A stretch of DNA of 64,000 nt, taken from contig OZ024898.1 in assembly GCA_964017195.1 (NCBI GenBank), positions 16,546,475-16,610,474 on the forward strand. Direction: 5' to 3'. Made by a program: the position numbers and the translations under genes. Source of the DNA: Siderastrea radians (lineage: Eukaryota > Cnidaria > Anthozoa > Scleractinia > Rhizangiidae). Shown here piece after piece: positions 28,023 through 37,320 of this stretch. The number at the start of each line of letters is the position of its first letter. Positions within the stretch are counted from its first letter, which is position 1. A model generated the notes under the pieces. It was not told the origin of the DNA and did not search any database. It saw nothing but the letters and a program-made list of their open reading frames with translations.

Positions 28023-28113
28023 CGTCGATACTCCACTCCTTCACTTCAGCTAAGATAGCATTCACTTCAAACTCTTCAAAGCACTCTAACAAATTCTCAT
28101 GGGCAGAGTCCAT
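27712..28113 (-). CDS. Early protein with LxCxE motif (oncoid-like), frame 1
   Basis: 133 codons from ATG 28,113. Residues 9-13 read L-E-C-F-E, an exact LxCxE retinoblastoma-binding motif, set in acidic sequence (HENLLECFEEFEV) as in small DNA tumour virus oncoproteins. A basic helix follows, then a Trp/Cys-containing block (WYIRGLDFCWPSW) and a Pro-rich C-terminus ending in basic residues. TATAAAAC on the minus strand at 28,144-28,151 lies about 31 bp upstream. Published adintovirus genomes carry early genes with such motifs. The motif is short, so RB binding is a hypothesis. It may join the 26,673-28,022 frame. Confidence 0.55.
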   Translation of the reverse strand: MDSAHENLLECFEEFEVNAILAEVKEWSIDDGDMREFGEALLEERRKRREAAKAAQAARHTYVQQHWNPGCYPQITTGWYIRGLDFCWPSWRNEFKRPQTPPPAPPPSPEVSRKRGPPPQQPTHDVPTKQRRR

Positions 28114-28342
28114 TTCGAGATGACTCACCTCGAAGTTCGATCTGTTTTATAGTCTCTCATTCGTTCCCGTCATGCCCCATGGACCCTAACTAGAGAGGGG
28201 GGAGGGGGGTCCCCCCCACCCCGTCCCACCCCTCCCAGAGACCACCGTGGCCATGCTTGCTGATTGGTTCCTTCCCCCTCCCACGTGACCTTTTGGTTCT
28301 CTATAAAAACACAGCCACGACCGTCAGCAAGTTCATCTGATC
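28114..28342. promoter_or_regulatory. Divergent promoter between early gene and DNA polymerase
   Basis: Holds two TATA boxes in opposite directions: TATAAAAC on the minus strand (28,144-28,151) and TATAAAAA on the plus strand (28,302-28,309), 34-41 bp before the polymerase ATG. Between them are a G/C-homopolymer palindrome-like tract (28,193-28,240), a CCACGTGACC E-box near 28,281 and an inverted CCAAT (GATTGG at about 28,261). This is the only divergent promoter in the element and separates early from late genes. Confidence 0.65.
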
Positions 28343-31300
28343 ATGACCTCTCAGCCAGAAGAAGCCGAAGCGGGGCCAAGTGGACTACAGATGTCTAGTG
28401 AAGATGATGAAGCCTATAATGAATTGATGGACCATTTGGAACGGCAACATGCGTTTCAAACCAACCTCCTTGAACAAAGTGGTGGAGGTGGTATGGATAC
28501 CAATGAAGAGGGTGCCTTCGACTTTGAACTCCAACGTTTTGTGGATCGGAAGAGTGATCGCATGGGGGTACAAGAACGTCATTTCAAGACCCAGTTACGT
28601 CAAAGGGGGAACTTGATTCCAGGTCAAAACATTACCCAAGCTCTCCAAGACGGATTACGTCGAGCCGTCGATCAAGTGTTAACCACCACCCCCGACCTCC
28701 ACGATCAAGATCGCCTCTACTTCACCATCGCCTCGGACAGGCTCCATAATAATTTTCAGGGGTGGGGATTACGTGCGAGTGAATGGCGTCGAGACACAGA
28801 GCGTGTGGAAGCTCTGTTCCAACGTTTATCCCAAGCCCTCAACAGCAACGAACAATTTGAAATGGATGACTCCTTTCAAGTCTCCATCACTCAAGTCCAT
28901 CATGCTCCTCAAGGTACCGGCAAACCCCGTCGTGGGAAACCAGGTCATCCCACGATGGACCTGTTGAAAAAAAATTCCAAATCCATCACCCGGATTACCA
29001 ACGACGATCAACTCTGTTGTGCCAGAGCCCTTGTGGTCGCCAAAGCCAGAGTGGATCAACACCCGAAATGGTCATCCATTCGTCAGGGAGGGAAAATTCA
29101 AAGGGAACTCGCGTTGCGGCTCCATGACGAAGCTCGCGTCCCTCCAGGTCCTTGCAGCTACGATGCCTTGACGGCGTTCAGTCAAGCTCCGTCCCTCACC
29201 GGTTACCAGATCATCCTGGTGGATGCGCAGCGATCGTTCCACATCACGACGTTTGGACCCCTACGAGACAAACAACTGATCCTGTTGCACAACCAAGGCC
29301 ATTATGATGTCATCACCAAATTGCCGGGTTTTTTCGGGTCCAGTTATGTCTGTGCGGATTGTTGGAAACCCTACAACACCGAGGGACTCCATCGATGCAC
29401 CAAAAACAAGTTGTGCGGAGCCTGTCGACAGAAAGATTGTGCCGATTTTATTTATGCCAACCCCCGACACCTCAAAGCCACTCAACGTTGCCAGTCGTGT
29501 CATCGGGACTTTTTCGGACCCGCGTGTTTGGAAGCCCATACCAGCAAGACCCACGCTGGCAAACCCGCCACGGACCTCCAGTCCTCCGTGTGCTCTCAAC
29601 GACACCGATGCCCTGACTGTTATCAACAAAATGTGGGCTTGTCCCGCATTCAACGTCACCATTGTTACCACGTCGATTGCCCTTCTTGTCACCAGTACGT
29701 CCACGCCGACAAACACCGTTGTTTCATACAAAGAGCCCCCAAACCTCAAGACGAAAAGAAGAGAAAGAGGACCCGTCAAAAAGGTCCTCGCGCCAAACGA
29801 GGTGCCGCCGCCGCCGCGGAACCCCATGCCTCCGAGGAAGAGGAAGACGTCCTACCTCCCTTACACATCTTCTTTGATATTGAAGCCATGCAACCCCACG
29901 AAAAACACATTGCGAATCTCGTCGTGGCCGAAACCGAAGACAACGATGAACCCAAGGCTTTCCCAGGTCCCACCTGTATCCGTGACTTTCTGCAATGGTT
30001 GGATACCTTGGCCCTCCACGATACCCGTCAAGTCAATGTCATCGCACATAATTTTCAAGGGTACGATGGCTACTTTATCATCCAAGAATACTATGGGGAC
30101 AACCGGATCGTTGAACAACTCCGCAACGGATGTAAACCCTTAGAGATCAAACATGACCGCATTCGCTTCATCGATTCAATGAGTTTCTTCCAGATGCCCC
30201 TCTCCGCGTTTCCCAAAACCTTTGGTTTGACAGAACTCTGCAAAGGGTATTTCCCACACAAGTTCAACCTGCCCATTGATGAGCATCAAAACTACGTGGG
30301 CATCCTCCCCTCACGCGATTACTACATGCCTGAGACCATGTCACTCGAAGGCAGACAAGCCTTCGAAACCTGGCATCAAGAACAACGCGACCAGGGCGTG
30401 GTGTTTAATTTCCAAAAAGAGTTGTTGGCCTATTGCAGCTCAGATGTACGTCTCCTCAAACAAGGATGTCTGACTTTCAAACGCATGTTTGAAGACTTAA
30501 CAGGATTCAATCCCTTCGATCACGTCACCATTGCCTCGGCTTGTAATCGAGATTTACGTATGAACCGGATGATCCCGAACAGTATTGCCAGTGAACCCAC
30601 CAGTGGTTGGAAGAAGAATAACATGAATCAGTCCCACTCAGCCCTCCACTGGTTAACCTGGTGCGATCACCAACTACGTCAACGCGCCCTCCAAGATCTT
30701 ACCCCCGCCGAGGACCACGATCTCTTGGCCAGTGCCTATCCAGACCCTCATCACCATTACATACAACATGTCCGAAATGGCGGCGAGTATAAGATCCCCG
30801 GGACCAACTTCCATGTGGATGGTTATTGCCCCGACACCCACACCGTCTACGAATTTCAAGGGTGTTTCACCCACGGATGCCCTACCTGTTATCCCAATCG
30901 CTACGAAAAACATCCCCGCAACTATGATCGGACTATGCAGGACGTCTATGACGCCACCCAAGACAAAGTCCAAAAGCTTACCAAACAAGGGTACAACGTC
31001 ATTCAAATGTGGGGATGTGAATGGGACCACCTCCGAGACACCCAACAAGAGATCGACTCCTTCGTCCGGGAACTCGACTTTATCCAACCTCTTCAACCTC
31101 GGGACGCTTTCTGTGGAGGTCGTACCAATGCCATCAAACTCTACCATCATATCACCCCCGGCCAAAAGATCCACTACATCGATGTCACCTCCTTGTACCC
31201 GTGGGTGAACAAAACGAGCATCTACCCCAAAGGACATCCCACCATCCTTTCCCAACCGGGTCACACTGACATACACCAGTACTTTGGCCTAATCCAATGT

Positions 31301-32470
31301 GAAGTCCTGCCTCCCCGTGAACTGTACCATCCCGTGCTGCCTTACCGTCATGACGACAAACTGCTCTTTCCACTCTGTGCCCGTTGTGTGGAAGAAGAAA
31401 TGGCCAAACCTCTTTTGGACAGATCCTATCATTGCCCTCACACTGACGAACAACGCGCCCTCACCAGTACCTGGTGCAGCCCCGAATTAGTCAAAGCCGT
31501 CGAATTGGGGTACCAAGTCAAATACATCTACGAAGTCTGGCATTTTGAAGAAACCTGTGAGGGCCTCTTTGCCGATTATGTCAACACCTGGCTTAAAATT
31601 AAACAAGAAGCTAGTGGGTGGCCTAAACAAGACATGTCCGAAGAAGAAAAAAGGAAATACATTCATGATTACTACGAGAAGGAAGGTATTCAGTTGGAAT
31701 ACGACAACATCAAAAAGAACCCCGGCCTACGAACATTAGCCAAGCTCATGCTCAATTCCATGTGGGGCAAGTTTGGACAACGCCTCAACAAGACCCAAAT
31801 CCAAGCCTTTGATGATCCTCATGCCTTCCACCGTTTCTTGGATACCGATACCTTAGATGTACGTCATGTGTCCGTGATCAATGACGACATGGTTGAGGTG
31901 GACTACCAACATCAAAAAGAGGACATCCGCGTGTCACCCAACCTCAACATTTTTGTGGCCTGTTTCACTACCTGTTGGGCCCGGCTCCGACTCTATACCG
32001 CCCTGGAGCAGCTGCAGCAACGTGTGTTGTACTTCGACACCGACTCCGTCATCTACCTGGAGGAAACACCCACTCAATTCCAACCTACCTTGGGTTCCTA
32101 TCTAGGGGACTTCGCCTCCGAATTAGAGGACGATGAATACATCCTGGAATTCGTGTCGGCGGGTCCCAAGAACTATGGCTATGCTACTAATAAGGAAAAG
32201 GTGGAATGCAAGGTGCGGGGATTCCGTCTCAACAGTGAAGGACACACCCAATTGAATTACAACGTCATGCGTCAGAATGTCCAGGACGAAATAAAAAGAC
32301 CCCTTCCCAAACCACGCGAAATCCAAGTCACCAAAAGCCACCACATTGTCCGGAACCCGAAAAACTACACCTTGCTCACTCAACCCCAACACAAATGGTA
32401 CCAGCTGGTATATGACAAGAGAGTCGTGGATCCACAAACCTTCTTCACCTACCCTTATGGCTACCAGTGA
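28343..32470 (+). CDS. polB: Protein-primed family B DNA polymerase
   Basis: 1375 codons, intact. Residues 1-330: acidic then helical, unassigned. About 335-460: a cluster of zinc-binding Cys/His pairs starting SSYVCADCW. Proofreading exonuclease: FFDIEAM at about 508, AHNFQGYDGYF at about 567, YCSSDVRLL at about 696. Polymerase: motif A DVTSLYPW at about 945, motif B KLMLNSMWGKFG at about 1133, motif C YFDTDS at about 1229. This is the PolB of Polintons, which replicates the genome from protein-capped ends. All catalytic Asp residues are present. AATAAA follows at about 32,550. Confidence 0.93.
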   Translation: MTSQPEEAEAGPSGLQMSSEDDEAYNELMDHLERQHAFQTNLLEQSGGGGMDTNEEGAFDFELQRFVDRKSDRMGVQERHFKTQLRQRGNLIPGQNITQALQDGLRRAVDQVLTTTPDLHDQDRLYFTIASDRLHNNFQGWGLRASEWRRDTERVEALFQRLSQALNSNEQFEMDDSFQVSITQVHHAPQGTGKPRRGKPGHPTMDLLKKNSKSITRITNDDQLCCARALVVAKARVDQHPKWSSIRQGGKIQRELALRLHDEARVPPGPCSYDALTAFSQAPSLTGYQIILVDAQRSFHITTFGPLRDKQLILLHNQGHYDVITKLPGFFGSSYVCADCWKPYNTEGLHRCTKNKLCGACRQKDCADFIYANPRHLKATQRCQSCHRDFFGPACLEAHTSKTHAGKPATDLQSSVCSQRHRCPDCYQQNVGLSRIQRHHCYHVDCPSCHQYVHADKHRCFIQRAPKPQDEKKRKRTRQKGPRAKRGAAAAAEPHASEEEEDVLPPLHIFFDIEAMQPHEKHIANLVVAETEDNDEPKAFPGPTCIRDFLQWLDTLALHDTRQVNVIAHNFQGYDGYFIIQEYYGDNRIVEQLRNGCKPLEIKHDRIRFIDSMSFFQMPLSAFPKTFGLTELCKGYFPHKFNLPIDEHQNYVGILPSRDYYMPETMSLEGRQAFETWHQEQRDQGVVFNFQKELLAYCSSDVRLLKQGCLTFKRMFEDLTGFNPFDHVTIASACNRDLRMNRMIPNSIASEPTSGWKKNNMNQSHSALHWLTWCDHQLRQRALQDLTPAEDHDLLASAYPDPHHHYIQHVRNGGEYKIPGTNFHVDGYCPDTHTVYEFQGCFTHGCPTCYPNRYEKHPRNYDRTMQDVYDATQDKVQKLTKQGYNVIQMWGCEWDHLRDTQQEIDSFVRELDFIQPLQPRDAFCGGRTNAIKLYHHITPGQKIHYIDVTSLYPWVNKTSIYPKGHPTILSQPGHTDIHQYFGLIQCEVLPPRELYHPVLPYRHDDKLLFPLCARCVEEEMAKPLLDRSYHCPHTDEQRALTSTWCSPELVKAVELGYQVKYIYEVWHFEETCEGLFADYVNTWLKIKQEASGWPKQDMSEEEKRKYIHDYYEKEGIQLEYDNIKKNPGLRTLAKLMLNSMWGKFGQRLNKTQIQAFDDPHAFHRFLDTDTLDVRHVSVINDDMVEVDYQHQKEDIRVSPNLNIFVACFTTCWARLRLYTALEQLQQRVLYFDTDSVIYLEETPTQFQPTLGSYLGDFASELEDDEYILEFVSAGPKNYGYATNKEKVECKVRGFRLNSEGHTQLNYNVMRQNVQDEIKRPLPKPREIQVTKSHHIVRNPKNYTLLTQPQHKWYQLVYDKRVVDPQTFFTYPYGYQ

Positions 32471-32594
32471 CAAACGTAAAAGGAACACTCATATCAAAGA
32501 GGAACTCTTATACTATCTCACTTGTTGTTGTGAAAAAAATGTGTATGACAAATAAAAAGTATTTATTTATTTTTTTTGTGTTATTTTTACTCAA

Positions 32595-32913
32595 AGGACT
32601 ACCCCCGCTGCAAAAATTGGACTTTGGACTTTGAGCCCGCGTTTTCTCAGCGGTTTTAACCCACCTTGAGCCCCCGATCCTATTTTCACACTCGCCAGCG
32701 GTTTCTCATTCGAAAACACGTGACTTCCGGTTTCAACCACTTCCGGTGACGTCACTTCCGGTTCCGGTCATGTGACTTGAGCCCACAAACCCTTTTTTCC
32801 AACTGGTCCGCGGTGTTACTATGCACAACCCCATAACAAATCACAACTCAAAACAGGGGGTGTGTATGCAAATTAACGTGGGAAATTTGGCTCTGTGGGC
32901 CCAATTTACTACT
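32595..32913 (-). repeat. Right terminal inverted repeat of Polinton 1 (319 bp)
   Basis: Reverse complement of the left repeat minus one 33-bp duplicated unit. It keeps the octamer ATGCAAAT (32,866-32,873), the CRE (32,747-32,754) and three CCGGAAGT-type cores on the minus strand. Ends ...TTTACTACT at 32,913, directly before ATTGGG. Confidence 0.9.
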
Positions 32914-32919
32914 ATTGGG
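32914..32919. other. Target-site duplication (right), ATTGGG
   Basis: Identical to 17,367-17,372; marks the exact right end of Polinton 1. Confidence 0.88.
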
Positions 32920-33419
32920 TATTATAACTTCTAGTAAAAGAAAAACAAGAGAGGCTAATTTAAGCCACAACTTATACATGATTTGGAAGAAGAAAAGAGT
33001 CAGACTAGCGTGAATCAGACCAACATAATTATATATCTTAGCACAAACTCAATACAATCTACTAGTCTGCCTTTTCATAACTTAATCTTTTCAAGCTAGT
33101 TTTACACAGATTTAAGTTGTAAACTTTATTGTAAATCATCCTCACCGCTTACCCATTACCACATCGCGGTAGACTAAGTTATGGGAGGAGTCCGCCGTAC
33201 CCATGACGCTGGGTTACAGCTAAACAACTACCCTCTGAAAAGAACACCCACAAGTAAAACAAATCACACGACAAGCATGCCAAACACGTCTTTAATCTAA
33301 CCTCTCCCATCACTGAGAAATCCCCTTCAACGTATCAAACGTCAACACAAAATACAGAAAACTGAAGGGAGATCTAGGAATAACAAAGACAAACTGAAAC
33401 CGAAGCTATTCAAATATTA
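32920..33419. other. Intergenic or DIRS-flanking DNA, no gene
   Basis: AT-rich sequence without coding frames. The part beyond about 33,140 may belong to the terminal region of the DIRS-like element, whose ends I could not define. Confidence 0.4.
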
Positions 33420-33518
33420 CAGGCGGGCCGGAGATTTTGCGGGTGGGAGACTGGAGTCCTGGTTAAGTCAACAGCACTAGGAAGAACCTTCTCCAAGATA
33501 GCGAGAGACGCGGCCGTT

Positions 33519-34815
33519 TCAGACACCCGGGAGTAGTCTAGCCATTTCTCCACTCTGCCACCCTATATACTGCGCTACATCTTCTTGAGAACAACCTAAC
33601 AATCTCAAAGTATTAGACAAACCCACACGGAAACTGTGCGGGGTTTCCCCGCCATGGACTTTAGCTTCCATGAGATACCCACGAAGCCGGTCGTTCACAG
33701 CTGAGCCTATAAAAGGCTTGGAACTGACATCCCTATTGCGGTTAGACGTTCTAAAACCCGGAGCTAAGCGACCCTTAAGCAAATCACATACAGAAAAATA
33801 ATAAGTTATTCAATTAACCGGGCAGACGTCCGAATTGCAAAAAGGAATTAAGGCGAAAGAACGAGAGGTACTCTTGCGTAATGTTTTAGTTAAGGTAAAA
33901 CGTAACAAGTAACCCTGACGATCCTTTAAATAAAAAACCTGGCCGGCTAACAAGCGACCCAAATCGGACCGTCTATCGCCCGTAAAGAAATCAACAACAA
34001 AAAACGTGGCATCACGAACCAAAATATACTTATGAATCTTAGAAAACGATTTACTATTAGTGATCTTTCCTCTTAAATAAGCGACTAACTTACGAAACTT
34101 AACAAAGAAAAACGGCACGGCTTGTGAAAGGGGTAACGGCCAGACCTGCTTGCTCCTCGCGAACAAACTTCAAATATTCCTTGATACGCGGATGCGTTAT
34201 GGGGTTGGTCTGCTCGAGGCGACCAAGCCCATTAAAAGTGGACCTGAGTTTTCCCAGCAAAGAGTCTATAGTACCCGCGGCCAAACGCCGGGAACACAGG
34301 CACATCGCCCCTGAGCACGCGGGGGCATGAATCGCAGTTCGGCCTGATTTGTCCTTATAAATAAGGAATTTAATAGTGTCGTCTGGGGTACAAGAAGATA
34401 TTGTCTTAGGCGGCGAAATCGAAGATAAGAACGCGGATAACTGCTTCTCCAGGGCCGTCTTCTGACGTTGGTAAGGCCTGCAGGCAAAAGAAGAGTGGCC
34501 CGACCAAGACAAAAGGCGGATAAACGTAAATGTTATGCCCCATCGGGATGGGCTGTGCGAAGGCATTAACCCCCTGGGAAGCTGGAGTTGGCCATGGGGA
34601 ATAATGGGGCAGAAGCTGGCCGAAACGATTTCTCCGACAGTTACTCTCCAAAGACGTGAGGTCAAAGGAGTGCGGACTAAAATGTCGCTCCACAAGATCC
34701 CAAGCTTTCTCGGACAACGTGCAGTCGAGGTCGGAACATGCCCGTGACGGACCGTCTGCCAAATTGTCGCGAGAAGGCACGTAATGAACACTAATAAACT
34801 TATAGCGGCGGCCAC
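33519..34815 (-). pseudogene. DIRS-like tyrosine recombinase, frameshifted
   Basis: Three frames cover it. The N-terminal core-binding part (34,099-34,815) includes AAGTIDSLLGKLRSTFN. A middle piece lies at 33,810-34,166. The C-terminal catalytic part (33,519-33,782) includes PHSFRVGLSNTLRLLG, the H-x-x-R box, and QYIGW. The catalytic Tyr lies in the QYIGW-following region by family alignment but I cannot fix it. The family enzyme integrates a circular DNA intermediate without target duplication. Confidence 0.65.
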
Positions 34816-34818
34816 ACT

Positions 34819-36205
34819 CTAAGATCTCTTTAACGGACTCATTAAAAGATGAACTCTGGCAGCCAAAATTTCTAAGGCAGCCTTGAGGGTAAGATTGTCA
34901 CTGTGAACATCCACCCTAGAATCGCGAATGTGATCCCTGAAAGCGAGTAGCGAATTCAACAAAGCCTTAGCTTCAAGAGAGTTGATGTTATCCGAAGCGT
35001 CCAACTAATAATCTCTTGACTCCATCTTCTTCCCATCCTTGAAAAGAACTCCGCCCCATGAGCGCTTAGCGGCATCAGAAAACAGCGTGACTATACAGTG
35101 TTGCTCTGTCTTCCAAGGAAGGCAATCCGACCAATCGTCCAAAAAACGTCAATACTCGATATCCGAGCGGAGATTTCCCTGGACTTTAGCAGACACCCTA
35201 GAGGAGCGCGTAAGCTGAGCTATAGTGCTAAAGACTTCACGGACGTAAAGCTTGCAGCCAGGGATGGCTAGACTGAAGGAGACGACTTTCCCAGCAAAAT
35301 GCTGTAGAGTTTTGAGACTAACCAGAGGAGATGACAGTATACTTTCCCTCAAGGCAGCAAACTTGGCCTTCTTTTCCGGGGGAATAAGAAAAGATTGACG
35401 CAAGGAGTCACACAGAAAGCCCAAAAAACGAACAACCGTGGAAGGAATACACTGAGACTTACCAATATTAATAAAATAGCCAACCTCTATCAGAAGATAA
35501 CACGTGATGTAGGCCGCAGCTTCAGCCCTCTGTGCACTCGGAAGGGAAATGGAACGCGCCGGAGGGTGAAAAACGCTGTCCCACATGACGCTCGTCAATG
35601 TATTGTGACAGGGGGACGCCAAGTGAACGAACGGCGTGCGAAACGGCCAAACCGAGATTGTGATAGATAAAGGCGCTCGCCTTCCAGCCGAAAGGCAAGG
35701 TACGAAACACGAAAAAGAAATTCTCCCACTCTAGGCCAAAATACGTTTCTGAGGATGAGTGAAGTCGCACATGCTGGTCGCCACTTTTGTCGTCGAAGGT
35801 GGTTTGAAAATGCCCTGGCAAAACGTACCTAGGCAAATCAGAAAAGTGGTCCAACTTGAACGGGAGGTCGCGGATCCACAAATTCAAAAAGCGTTCGTCA
35901 TGACATAGACGAGGCTTGGATGCTTCTACTGTGATAAGCAGAACTAGATGGGGAGGGGACACGGCCCCAACCTCGCCCCAAATCGCCAAAACCCCAGAGG
36001 CCACCCACGGAACAATTGCATCGCTGATGAAATCGGAAAACTCCGCGCATACAGCAGCGTTCTTAAAACCAAACAGCGGGAGGAGTGTGCGCATTATAAA
36101 ATTGCCCCTTAAAGTCTCCCCTAAATGGGGTGAAAAATCGCTCCACGCGAACACCCTCCCGGACGATCTCGAGAAGATCGACAGTAAATCAGTTGTATTC
36201 AGCAA
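34819..36205 (-). pseudogene. DIRS-like reverse transcriptase and RNase H, damaged
   Basis: Frames 35,522-36,205 and 35,149-35,622 carry the RT palm: RTLPFGWKASAFIYHNLG and YIDERHVGQ, where the second catalytic Asp of the usual YIDD is Glu. A thumb region with RFLGFLCDS follows. RNase H traces at 34,819-35,004 (VDVHSDNLTL) are in another frame. Loss of the catalytic Asp and the frameshifts show inactivity. Confidence 0.7.
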
Positions 36206-36782
36206 GAAGGCATTCCCATAACGGTAGACTGTGGTGAATAGAACCAGCTCTAAAATGGTCCGGGTCGCGAAAACGAAGACGATTTAATACACCTAGTTTA
36301 GGGCGTGAGGAGACCATGTTGGGAGAAGCCAAGGGGCCAACGAAGGGCCAGATTCCCTGTGATAAGGAGCGGATAGGAACAGGTCCACTCATCTGCATAT
36401 ACGAGTCCCGCCCCTCCATAATCCGAGAGGCAAACAGAGTATGATTAGCTTAGAGGGGGCAAAGAAAAACAGAAGGAAAACTAAAACGGAGAACCGCAAT
36501 GTGACAGGGAAACTAACCCCTCGTTGACCCCAGAATCCGAACCAGGTCCAGAATAGAGACACAGAGAAGGTCCCCCAGGGTCAACGATGAGAATGGTGAA
36601 AAAAAAGGGACTTAAAGGAAAACATAGAAAACATGTGCACAAAATAAATGTTTTATTCAAGAGCCGGGAAAACACATGCCAAGCAGAAGCTTTAACCTCG
36701 AACAACCTAATGGTACTAACGGTACAACCTTATGGTAAAACCAATTAGCGAGGGTTTACACTTGAAAACACTTTATTTCAAA

Positions 36783-37307
36783 TCAGCGAGTGTCCCCGTT
36801 TTTTCTGCCATTCGTGGCACCTCGGCCCCTGCCAAATGGAAAAGGTACTCGTGGGGCTCTACAAGTACGGGCGAGATGGCCCGGGCGGCCACAACTATAG
36901 CAAGGCCCCCTTGCGTAGGGGGTTACAGGCCTAGGGCGCGAAAGGCCGGCATGCGTTTGCCGCGCCACCTTAGACGCGGTCTTCAAGATGGAAGCAACTT
37001 CCTTAGCAATCTTTGCTACAACCGGGTCTCCTAAGAGCCCAAGCATCAAACGCTGGAGATCCGTGGGACTCAAAGAGTCCCACCTGGCTCGCACCTCGTC
37101 TAGCACCGCGGCATAGACCTCGGCCTTTTGATGGGCTTGAGTCCGGGCCAGGCGAACCAAGGCTTGCAGAAGATCCAATGCTTCAAAGTGGTCAAAGGCT
37201 CTACTGGGTCGGTTCAAGTATCTTGGCAAACTAGTTAGCGTTCCCTCAGTGGTCTCCAACGCCTTTTCTTGCTCTAGAACCCGGATTTTCCTTTCTAACT
37301 GCGCCAA
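36783..37307 (-). pseudogene. DIRS-like gag with CCHC zinc knuckle
   Basis: 174 codons: N-terminal coiled coil (AQLERKIRVLEQEKALE), a helical capsid-like middle and a knuckle C-Y-S-C-G-R-P-G-H-L-A-R-T-C followed by a basic Arg/Gly tail. Such gags package the element RNA. A second small frame at 36,189-36,419 may be the linker to RT. Confidence 0.65.
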
Positions 37308-37320
37308 CCGATCATCGGGC

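Larger units (their letters stand above)
17373..32913. mobile_element. Complete Maverick/Polinton (adintovirus-like), 15,541 bp, without integrase
   Basis: Both ends are terminal inverted repeats beginning AGTAGTAAATTGGGCCCACA. The element is bracketed by the direct repeat ATTGGG at 17,367-17,372 and 32,914-32,919. A 6-bp duplication and AG...CT ends are the Polinton signature. Inside are protein-primed DNA polymerase B, packaging ATPase, adenain-like protease, double-jelly-roll capsid protein and penton-like proteins, the defining virion set of Polintons and adintoviruses. GC content is visibly higher than the flanks. No integrase frame or fossil lies between the repeats. All major genes are open except the first penton gene. 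Confidence 0.93.
33420..37320 (-). mobile_element. DIRS-like tyrosine-recombinase retroelement, inactive
   Basis: Read on the minus strand: gag with a zinc knuckle (37,307-36,783), reverse transcriptase/RNase H (36,205-34,819) and tyrosine recombinase (34,815-33,519). A recombinase in place of a DDE integrase and the RT motif Y-I-D-x-R identify the DIRS/Ngaro group. Several frameshifts and one altered catalytic residue make it inactive. Inverted termini or internal complementary region were not identified, so limits are approximate. Confidence 0.75.

Noticed and set aside
29261..29827. 188-codon minus-strand frame within the DNA polymerase
   Set aside because: Antisense of the zinc-cluster coding region of polB; no domain and no promoter.
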